From: Prevotella sp.
Lineage (GTDB): Bacteria > Bacteroidota > Bacteroidia > Bacteroidales > Bacteroidaceae
DNA length: 64,000 nucleotides
Assembly: GCA_017471245.1 (NCBI GenBank)
Contig: JAFUVB010000005.1
Span: 1-64,000, forward strand
Reading direction: 5' to 3'
Below, in pieces: positions 46,261 to 53,792 of the stretch. Position numbers and translations under genes: made by a program. Each line of letters opens with the position of its first letter. Position 1 is the stretch's first letter. A model generated the notes under the pieces. That model was not told the DNA's origin and ran no database searches. It saw only the letters and a list, made by a program, of their open reading frames with translations.

Positions 46261-47751
46261 ATGAAAATGAAAAAGAATCAACATATCGATATAGTTAATA
46301 CGGTGAAAGCGGTGGTGTTTCTTATCACTTGCCATTTGTCGCTTGCAACTACCCATGCACAGGTGGGACAGCCCTACATCCACGACCCCTCAACCATAGC
46401 TGAGTGTGAAGGGAAATACTACACCTTTGGAACGGGTGGGGGAGGACTCATCTCTGAGGATGGCTGGAGCTGGCACAGTGGAGCTGAGCGGCCGGGCGGG
46501 GGAGCAGCCCCCGATGTCTTGAAGATTGGCGACAGATACCTTGTTATCTATGGTGCCACGGGCGGTGGGCTCGGCGGCGGACATAATGGTCGCATTCTCA
46601 CCATGTGGAACAAGACTCTTGACCCCAAGTCGCCCATCTTCAAATACTCCGATCCGATAGAAGTGTGCTATTCCGATGGTATGGAAGATCAGGACGCCAT
46701 CGATCCGGGCATGCTTCTCGACCCCGTCACCGGACGGCTGTGGGTGAGCTATGGAACCTATTTCGGCACGATCAGGCTCATCGAACTCGACCCCAAGACC
46801 GGAGAAAGGATGAAAGGCAATCAGGAACTGGATATTGCCATCGACTGCGAAGCCACCGATCTCATCTACCGAGATGGCTGGTATTATCTGCTTGGCACTC
46901 ACGGCACATGCTGCGATGGCGTGAACTCCACCTATAATATTGTGGTGGGACGGTCGAGAAAGGTGACGGGACCTTATCTCGACAACGTAGGCCGCGATAT
47001 GTACCATGGTGGAGGTAAAATGGTAATTGCTGCCGGTGACCGTGTCTGCGGACCTGGTCATTTTGGAAGAACGGTTATTGATGAAGGCGTGGAAATCATG
47101 TCGTGCCACTATGAGGCCGACTTCGATCAGGGTGGGCGCAGCGTGCTTGGCATTCGTCCGCTTCTTTGGAAGAACGGGTGGCCTGTGGCTGGCGACCGTT
47201 TCCGTGGCGGAACCTTTGAGATTGAGTCGGAGCGCCGCGGCTATGCCCTTGAGCTGGCAGTGGATTTCGTAAGGATACAACAAGAGCGTCAGGCATTCTG
47301 GCACATTGATCCCAAGGAGCCCGTGGTGCCCGTTGCCAACCAAAAGCTGGAGGAGGTGATGGGCGGATGGCCTGAAGGCGATATCCCCGCGCGCATAGGC
47401 GACTATATGTTCCGTCCCCACCAGCGCTGGACTGTTACGCCAGTTCCCGAGAAGGGCGGCTATTTGGGTGGCCCTTACTTCAGCATCACCATCGAGGGAA
47501 CCCACCGTGCGCTTGCCGCTACTGCCAACAAAGAGGTTACAACGGTGCCTGCCTATACTGGCGACGACTCACAGCTGTGGCGCATTGAGCAGCTCACCGA
47601 TGGAACGTTCCGCCTGATGCCCAAGGCAATCCCCGGAACAGATGGATTGAACACGCATCTCTGCCTCTATTCGGCAGGCGACAGAACACCCACGCTCGCT
47701 GAATATGATTTCAACAGCGATAATTCCAAATGGAATTTCCGCAATCATTGA
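46261..47751 (+). CDS. GH43 enzyme with ricin-like C-terminal domain
   Basis: A 496-residue protein with a signal peptide ending in THAQ. The GH43 part resembles endo-arabinanases: base Asp in YIHDPSTIAE, modulator in DQDAIDPGMLL and acid Glu in CEATDLIYRDGWYYLLG. The last about 110 residues (SITIEGTHRALAAT...DDSQLWRIEQL) look like a ricin-type trefoil module for sugar binding. Arabinan or arabinoxylan side chains are the expected substrate. It is the last gene of the plus arm, followed by a long inverted repeat. Confidence 0.9.
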   Translation: MKMKKNQHIDIVNTVKAVVFLITCHLSLATTHAQVGQPYIHDPSTIAECEGKYYTFGTGGGGLISEDGWSWHSGAERPGGGAAPDVLKIGDRYLVIYGATGGGLGGGHNGRILTMWNKTLDPKSPIFKYSDPIEVCYSDGMEDQDAIDPGMLLDPVTGRLWVSYGTYFGTIRLIELDPKTGERMKGNQELDIAIDCEATDLIYRDGWYYLLGTHGTCCDGVNSTYNIVVGRSRKVTGPYLDNVGRDMYHGGGKMVIAAGDRVCGPGHFGRTVIDEGVEIMSCHYEADFDQGGRSVLGIRPLLWKNGWPVAGDRFRGGTFEIESERRGYALELAVDFVRIQQERQAFWHIDPKEPVVPVANQKLEEVMGGWPEGDIPARIGDYMFRPHQRWTVTPVPEKGGYLGGPYFSITIEGTHRALAATANKEVTTVPAYTGDDSQLWRIEQLTDGTFRLMPKAIPGTDGLNTHLCLYSAGDRTPTLAEYDFNSDNSKWNFRNH

Positions 47752-47802
47752 TTCACTTTTCATCGTCATCAGCAATGCCTCCCAGCGATAAAAAAGCAAT
47801 TT

Positions 47803-48191
47803 ACCCGCACCCAAGCATAACATTCTGACTATCAACGTGTTTATGAGAAAATAACCCGCACCCGATCCCGCACCCGATCCCACACCCGAGTCATTGACCA
47901 TTGTGCATTTACCATTGACCGTTATCCATTGAACATTGAGCATTGACCATTGAACATAAGCATTGACCATTGAACATTGAGCATTGAGCATTGTCCGTTG
48001 ACCATTGAGCATTGACCGTTAACCATTGACCATAGAGTATTGAACATTGCTTTGCTCAATGTTCAATGTTCAATGGTAAATGTTCAATGGTAAATGTTCA
48101 ATGACTCAGGTGTGGGATCGGGTGTGGGATCGGGTGCGGGTTATTTTCACATAAACACATTGATTGTCAGTGTGTTATGCGTAGGTGTGGG
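47803..48191. repeat. Very long inverted repeat containing heptamer arrays
   Basis: The outer arms (from 47803 rightward and from 48191 leftward) match over about 120 bp with scattered mismatches, including repeated CCCGATCCC(G/A)CACC units. Inside, heptamers face each other (ATTGACC type on the left, GTTCAAT type on the right) and meet in an 11-bp perfect hairpin at 48040-48050 and 48057-48067. The region is convergent (GH43 plus, GH10 minus) and has no gene. Confidence 0.85.
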
Positions 48192-48272
48192 ATGTTTCGT
48201 TTTTTAGCCTTGGGAGAGATGTAGCTGTTGATCATTTATCACTTTCTAATATCTTCGCGAACAAATGCCAAT

Positions 48273-48356
48273 GGTCAATGGTCAATCCTCAATATTCAAT
48301 GGTCAACGTTCAATGTTCAATGGTCAATGTTCAATGTTCAATGTTCAACGGTCACC
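48273..48356. repeat. Heptanucleotide repeat, 12 units
   Basis: Consecutive (G/A)(G/T)TCAA(T/C) 7-mers without interruption. Same family as 31883-31994, in opposite orientation. Confidence 0.92.
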
Positions 48357-48360
48357 GTTT

Positions 48361-48443
48361 CAAAAGCTATGTTTTCAGAGATCAATATCATAGTTTTTGT
48401 TCGTCAAAACCATAGATTTTGAGGTGTGAAACCATAGTTTTTT
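48361..48443. repeat. 22-bp periodic repeat array (four units)
   Basis: Cores at 48361, 48383, 48405 and 48427 (CAAAAGCTATGTTTTCA, CAAAACCATAGATTTTG and similar), 22 bp apart, directly after the heptamer array. Confidence 0.8.
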
Positions 48444-48513
48444 TCATCACAGCATAGGCAGAACCCTTGTCGGTGGCAATGGTGGCATGGTGGAAAGTAT
48501 GAGATTGAAGAGC

Positions 48514-48548
48514 ACAAAAAGAGTCCGGACTTTCACAAACCCGGACTC
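48514..48548 (-). terminator. Intrinsic terminator of the xus operon
   Basis: GAGTCCGG (48521-48528) pairs with CCGGACTC (48541-48548), followed on the minus strand by T5. A second, 10-bp perfect hairpin (48601-48610 with 48617-48626) lies right after the xylanase stop and may protect the 3' end. Confidence 0.8.
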
Positions 48549-48643
48549 CCCAAACAATGTAAAGTTCTAAAATTGTCCATGAAGCATGAACAATGGGCAG
48601 CCTTCGGAGGTCGGTGCCTCCGAAGGTTTATTTCAATGAGAGA

Positions 48644-50857
48644 TTATTTACCGCCCAAGCCGTCTGCAAAACCTGCATAGGTGTGCTTGCGGTTGTAGTT
48701 CAAATCCCAGAGACCTACAGGCTCGCCTGTACGCCAACTGCTGGAGGCAGGAGCATCGGTGATGCACCACTGGGTGATGCCATACTGCTGGTTGGCAGGA
48801 ACAATCTCCACATATTTCTTGATAATCCACTTGTAGAGATCCGACATCTCCCTATGCTGTGCCTGGGTCAAATCTTCTGTCTTCAGCGATGTGCCGCTTT
48901 CATCAACATAGCCCATGTCGAGTTCGCTCACGCGCACCAGTTTGCCCGTGGCAGCCATCAGCTTGAACATGTTCTCAATGGCATTCTTCTTGCTCTCCTG
49001 AGTACCCTTGTTGGCATAGCAGGAAATGTGCATCTGCGTGCCGATACCGTCGATCTTGGTAACGCCGTCGGATTCCCAACGCTTGATCCACTCGATGAGG
49101 CTCTTCAGTTTGCCGTTCTTGTCCCAGTCGCTCTCCAGATTATAGTCGTTAACGAAGAGTTTGATGTCTTCCGGACCATACTGGCGAGCCAGTCTGACGG
49201 CTGTGCGCACATAGTCGAGATCGCCCATATAATCCTGCCAGAAGAAGTTGTTGACACTGCTCTCCGTGGCATGCTGCAGTGCATAAACGCCATCACCATC
49301 GGGATTGCCGCCGGAAAGTGCCTCGTTGACAACATCCCAAGCGTGAACATTGCCTTCGCAAGCTTCCATCATACCGCTGATCCACTTGTCCATTGCCCAG
49401 GTGAGCGTGTCCTTCTTCTCCTCGGGAGTCAGAGGAATACCGTTGCCCTGTTTCTCTATTTCAAGCACAACGTTGTCGATATAGTAGACTCCGTCGGTTG
49501 CGTTAGGCGACATGTTGAAGGCTAATGACTGCATGATGCCGCCCCTACATGCTCCTTCATCGATAGTGATCGTCTTGTCATAGGTCTGCCAGTCAGATGA
49601 GAAGCTCACATCTGGGTATCCGCTCTGCCAGTAAATGTAATCACCGGGTCCCATGTGCGTCTGTATCGAAACTGACGTTCCTGCACATCCGCCATCGGCG
49701 CGATAGTCAAACTTCAGGTGAATCTTGTCGCCGGCGTTGATGTCTTTATTGGATGCAATCCAGAACTGGCTCTCCCAAGCATCGGCCTGAGAGCCTTTCG
49801 ACTCGATGCGCGCACCGCGGCCGCCATTGACACCTGCACCTGCGGAGATCCTGTTGATGGTGGATCCAGAGTTTTCCTTAACAAAGAAGTTGTGGGCATC
49901 GTCGCCTTCCATGTCGCCATTGTCGATCAGGCTTTCCATGTAGGTGGCAGGTCCTGCGGCATCACTGTGAGATACTGTCAAGTCTTTGAAGCAGATGCGC
50001 TGGTTTTCAACGCCTGACAATTGGAAGACAATAAAACCGTTTGCTCCGCCTAATGGTTCATCAAACTGCACGGATGCTTCACTCCATTCGTCTGTGGTTG
50101 AAAGAGCGAGCTTCTTCTCAAAGCTCTGGTCTCCACCCCAGCCCCAACGCAGCACAACAGTGATCGATGCATCGACGGGACTCTTATAGGTAACAGACAC
50201 CTTGTACTTCTTCTCGGCTTCAAGTCCCATGTTGTCGGCTGCGAAATACTGATACCAGCCAGCGTCGCTCAAGCTGATAAGGCCTTCTTCTGGGCTGAAA
50301 TCAGGAGAGTAGCCCATAGGATAGAACGGGAAAGAAGCAATCTTTGTGTAATCGATCGTATAGTCTTCTTTTTCCACCAGATCATCAGGATTGATCTCAA
50401 TAGGCTTGTCTGCAAGCATGGCGTTCAGCCATTTCACAGGCTGCTGCGAGTGCCAAGCGAGCGTATGACCATATATGGAAATCCCGTTTTCGTTGGCATT
50501 CCTCACAAAAGCTTCAACCGTGCTGAAGTCCATGTCGCCCTTGTCGTTCACAATCGATGCCATCTTCATCTCGTTGCCTGCCACTATCTCATCGAAGTTC
50601 GCATTGGCAAGGCGCGTAACGACACCGTTGGCATTATAGTCGGTGGCAGCCAATGCCGCACCCAACTTGAAGTTGGATGAGATATTGGGATTGCCTGCCG
50701 AGTACTCTTTCAATGCTCCGTAATCAGCGAGATACTCCATGCCCTCGATGGAGGCTGGTTTCTCAAAATTGAATTCCAGTGGATCCATATCAGCGCAGGA
50801 TGTGAAAACCGCTGCCGAAAGAAGCATTGCTCCGAAAATCTTATATGAATGTTTCAT
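48644..50857 (-). CDS. xyn10C: Surface GH10 endoxylanase with inserted carbohydrate-binding modules
   Basis: A 737-residue lipoprotein (lipobox FTSC, Cys21, followed by acidic residues). The GH10 barrel is split: residues about 60-150 (GHTLAWHSQQP) and about 475-737, with acid/base Glu512 in DVVNEAL and nucleophile Glu645 in SELDMG. The insertion at about 155-470 holds two beta-sandwich modules of the CBM4/22 kind (WYQYFAADNMGLEAEKKYKV and NGDMEGDDAHNFFVK). This architecture is known from surface xylanases of Bacteroidota xylan loci, such as P. bryantii Xyn10C. It cuts bound xylan outside the cell. It is the last gene of the xus operon. Confidence 0.95.
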   Translation of the reverse strand: MKHSYKIFGAMLLSAAVFTSCADMDPLEFNFEKPASIEGMEYLADYGALKEYSAGNPNISSNFKLGAALAATDYNANGVVTRLANANFDEIVAGNEMKMASIVNDKGDMDFSTVEAFVRNANENGISIYGHTLAWHSQQPVKWLNAMLADKPIEINPDDLVEKEDYTIDYTKIASFPFYPMGYSPDFSPEEGLISLSDAGWYQYFAADNMGLEAEKKYKVSVTYKSPVDASITVVLRWGWGGDQSFEKKLALSTTDEWSEASVQFDEPLGGANGFIVFQLSGVENQRICFKDLTVSHSDAAGPATYMESLIDNGDMEGDDAHNFFVKENSGSTINRISAGAGVNGGRGARIESKGSQADAWESQFWIASNKDINAGDKIHLKFDYRADGGCAGTSVSIQTHMGPGDYIYWQSGYPDVSFSSDWQTYDKTITIDEGACRGGIMQSLAFNMSPNATDGVYYIDNVVLEIEKQGNGIPLTPEEKKDTLTWAMDKWISGMMEACEGNVHAWDVVNEALSGGNPDGDGVYALQHATESSVNNFFWQDYMGDLDYVRTAVRLARQYGPEDIKLFVNDYNLESDWDKNGKLKSLIEWIKRWESDGVTKIDGIGTQMHISCYANKGTQESKKNAIENMFKLMAATGKLVRVSELDMGYVDESGTSLKTEDLTQAQHREMSDLYKWIIKKYVEIVPANQQYGITQWCITDAPASSSWRTGEPVGLWDLNYNRKHTYAGFADGLGGK

Positions 50858-50890
50858 TTTTTCTTCCTGTTTAAATATGAAACTGTTAGT

Positions 50891-51922
50891 TTATTCAGCC
50901 AACTTGAACCACTCTGCCTTCACACCGCGGTCGCGAACAACCAGTGTGTCCTTAGTGGCGCAGTTGATGCCTCCATAGTTGAGCGTATAATCCAGATAGA
51001 GAACATCATGATCTTCATTGCCCCAGCTGTTCTTGTCGCCCTTGGTTACAAACTGACCGCTACCGGTAGCCGTAACGCCGGGGGAGGTAGTTGAGACAGA
51101 GCACTTGCCTTCAGCATCGAAGTTGAGTTTCAGGTTGCACTCGATAATCACTCCATCCTTATCCTTCGTGGGGCGAGCCCACTCTACTGAGTTGATGCCT
51201 AATGTGGTGAACTGGTTCTGGAGCACCTCGTCTTTTTCCACATATTCAGCATGGCGAACCTCTGTGCCTGTCTTGGCACCGCTGTAGGTGTCTTTACCAC
51301 GGCGCAGATAGTTAGACTGATACTTGCTGATATACTTCACGGCATAAAGGGTGTAGTCTTTCGGCAATACAGACCAGTCGGAAGCCTTCGCACGGTTCGG
51401 GCTGCTCACTCCGTCTTGTGGCTGACCGCAAAGAATGCTGTCAGCACCCTCAACATGTGTCATCACAACAGGAATCACGTAGTTCAGCTTTGTCGACATC
51501 GGGTCTGCAAAGAATGCATCTGTCAGCTGAACGGTGACACCACCTAACACTTTACCATTTGCGATAACAATCTGGTTGCCGCTCAAGGTGTAGTAGTTGG
51601 ATGGCATGGCAACAACGGGTGTTCCATCCTCATACTTAATGCCGTTGCAGAGCGAATTGTCAACCTTGATGTCAATCACCACGTTCCGGTTGTTTTCATA
51701 AACACCACTTATTGTAGCCATAATCTGGAACTTGTGGTCGTTGTCCATCGAGTTGTCTGTTGTAGCATCCTCGCCTAAGGTGATGGTACGTATAGGACTC
51801 TGATAGGCAAAGTAAACTGCCGAATGGTCGTTGTCGGGAAAATCCCAGTCTCCGTTTTCGCATGCCGTCAGCAAGAATGCTGCCAGCAGCAAATTGGCTA
51901 TATACAATATTGTCTTATTCAT
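50891..51922 (-). CDS. xusE: XusE-like surface lipoprotein (DUF1735/DUF5627-type)
   Basis: A 343-residue lipoprotein (lipobox LTAC). Residues about 25-160 form an Ig-like N-terminal domain (VYFAYQSPIRTITLGED, VKDNS-like strands) of the DUF1735/BT3987 type. The C-terminal domain of about 150 residues ends with a strand motif DVLYLDYTLNYGG. Position and size match XusE in the described xylan cluster, where it probably binds xylan. It follows xusD by 26 nt and precedes the xylanase gene by 33 nt. The ATG at 51922 gives the lipobox; an in-frame upstream start overlaps xusD. Confidence 0.8.
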   Translation of the reverse strand: MNKTILYIANLLLAAFLLTACENGDWDFPDNDHSAVYFAYQSPIRTITLGEDATTDNSMDNDHKFQIMATISGVYENNRNVVIDIKVDNSLCNGIKYEDGTPVVAMPSNYYTLSGNQIVIANGKVLGGVTVQLTDAFFADPMSTKLNYVIPVVMTHVEGADSILCGQPQDGVSSPNRAKASDWSVLPKDYTLYAVKYISKYQSNYLRRGKDTYSGAKTGTEVRHAEYVEKDEVLQNQFTTLGINSVEWARPTKDKDGVIIECNLKLNFDAEGKCSVSTTSPGVTATGSGQFVTKGDKNSWGNEDHDVLYLDYTLNYGGINCATKDTLVVRDRGVKAEWFKLAE

Positions 51923-51948
51923 AGCTTTTAGTATTTTACATTGTTTCT

Positions 51949-53766
51949 TTACCATCCTTTATTTTGGATTAACGCATCAAACTTCAATATCTCAGAATAA
52001 GGAATCGGTCCGTAAATCATATAGTCTGAATACTTGCGATCCTCCACATTGAACACTTCATAGTGATTGTTGGTGATGCGCATACCCTTTACAGTCTCGT
52101 TGAGTTTGGATACGCCCACATTCCAACGGCGGAGATCCCAGAAACGGAATCCTTCGAAGCAGAGTTCGATGCGGCGCTCGTTGCGGATCAGTTCGCGCAT
52201 CATGTTCTTGTCGGCCTTGCATGTTTCAAGATAAGAATCCATAGCATTGATGCCGGCACGCTGGCGGATGGCCTTGATCACGTCGTAGGCAGAGAATCCG
52301 TTGGAACCAGCACCTGTCGGTCCCCAAGCTTCGTTGGCTGCTTCGGCATAGCTCAGGAAGAACTCCGTGTAACGCATCCATGGTCTGATGTGGAATTGTC
52401 CTGCCTTATTGCTCGGATTGCAGTTCACATCCTCAACCAATAGTTTTTTCAGATAGTAGCCGGTACGTGTGGAGCGTCCGTCATCACGACCAAGAGCATC
52501 GTCGTTGCTACCGTCGACAGCAGTGTTGATGGTCTGACCCTTGAACGTTGTACCATTGTGAATGATATAGAGGTCAAGGCGCGGGTCGCGGTTGGCGTAT
52601 GGATTCTGCGGATCATAGCCGCTGTTCGGGTCGGTGATGGGCAGACCGTTTGCCATTGGGAAGGCGTCCACCAGGTTTTGTGACGGATTCACACGTCCAT
52701 TGCCAAATAATGAGGGAGGGAAGTTCAGTGTTTCAATCCAAGAAGATGAATTGTCCGGGTCTTCTCCACCCTTGTTGGAGCGCCACAATATCTCAGGACG
52801 GTTGAAGCCTGGTGCTAACGAATTCAATGCAGCATACTCATTGTACCACTGATTGCCGGTAGGATCGATATTGCTCAATGGGTTACTGCCGAGACCTTCC
52901 TTCAGCACTGTTGCCAACAAGTTGGCTGCCTGATCCCATGTAACACCTGAACCGTCGCTGTAAGCGGGACTTGCTGCCATGAGAGCGGCCTGGGCGCGCA
53001 CGGCCTTTGCCACGCGAGCACTCATGCGGTTCTTTGCATGGTCACCAAACACACGCGTGAAGATTTCAGATGTGGCTCCCAACTGGCGATACTTTGAAGG
53101 AACATCGTTGCTGTTGTCGATGTTACCATAGTCTTCAGGGAGATACTTGATAGCCTCTTCCACGTCCGCATTCAGCTGGTCAATACACTCTTTGAAGGTG
53201 TTGCGTGGATTGTTGAATTCGGATGTCACGGTTTCAGACTCTGTCAAGATGGGAATACCCATCAGCTGACCGTCGGCTGTCTTTCCGGCATGAGCTCTTA
53301 ACAGATGGTACATGTAGAGTGCGCGCATGCCGTATGCCTCACCCATGAAACGCTGTTTGTAGAGTTCAGCGGCAGTTGGATCGCTTGCCCATGTAACCTT
53401 CGGAGCAAGTTCAATCATCTGGTTGATATACTGCCATGAAGCACGCAGATATTGCCAGGTGTCCATCGGGTTGTTGTCGGCACGCCATTGTCCTGAAGCC
53501 ATTCTGCGGTAGGTGTTGTCCACGTCATTGGATACAGCATCGTCGGTGGCAACCTCTGTCATTGTCCAGCCTACAGCATCCTGCCCCAGGGGATTGCTGA
53601 TATAGGCATGGCCCAGCAGTCCTACTGCCCATTGCGGCATATCCTCTAACTGTTCCATCGTCTTATGGTTCTCAACAGCAGGTTCAAACGCATCGTCGCA
53701 ACCAACCAGAGCAGCTGTCAGTGGGGCTATAATTGTTAGTATTGCTACTTTTCTAAAATTTTTCAT
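51949..53766 (-). CDS. xusD: SusD-family xylan-binding lipoprotein
   Basis: A 605-residue lipoprotein (lipobox LVGC). The RagB/SusD fold shows in ALYMYHLLRAHAGKTADGQLMGIPIL in the N-terminal TPR region and in RYTEFFLSYAEAANEAWGP and NERRIELCFEGFRFWDLRRW near the end. It caps its SusC partner (the next gene upstream, 26 nt away) and captures xylo-oligosaccharides at the surface. Confidence 0.94.
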   Translation of the reverse strand: MKNFRKVAILTIIAPLTAALVGCDDAFEPAVENHKTMEQLEDMPQWAVGLLGHAYISNPLGQDAVGWTMTEVATDDAVSNDVDNTYRRMASGQWRADNNPMDTWQYLRASWQYINQMIELAPKVTWASDPTAAELYKQRFMGEAYGMRALYMYHLLRAHAGKTADGQLMGIPILTESETVTSEFNNPRNTFKECIDQLNADVEEAIKYLPEDYGNIDNSNDVPSKYRQLGATSEIFTRVFGDHAKNRMSARVAKAVRAQAALMAASPAYSDGSGVTWDQAANLLATVLKEGLGSNPLSNIDPTGNQWYNEYAALNSLAPGFNRPEILWRSNKGGEDPDNSSSWIETLNFPPSLFGNGRVNPSQNLVDAFPMANGLPITDPNSGYDPQNPYANRDPRLDLYIIHNGTTFKGQTINTAVDGSNDDALGRDDGRSTRTGYYLKKLLVEDVNCNPSNKAGQFHIRPWMRYTEFFLSYAEAANEAWGPTGAGSNGFSAYDVIKAIRQRAGINAMDSYLETCKADKNMMRELIRNERRIELCFEGFRFWDLRRWNVGVSKLNETVKGMRITNNHYEVFNVEDRKYSDYMIYGPIPYSEILKFDALIQNKGW

Positions 53767-53792
53767 ATCTTATGCGATTTTAATTTCAATGT

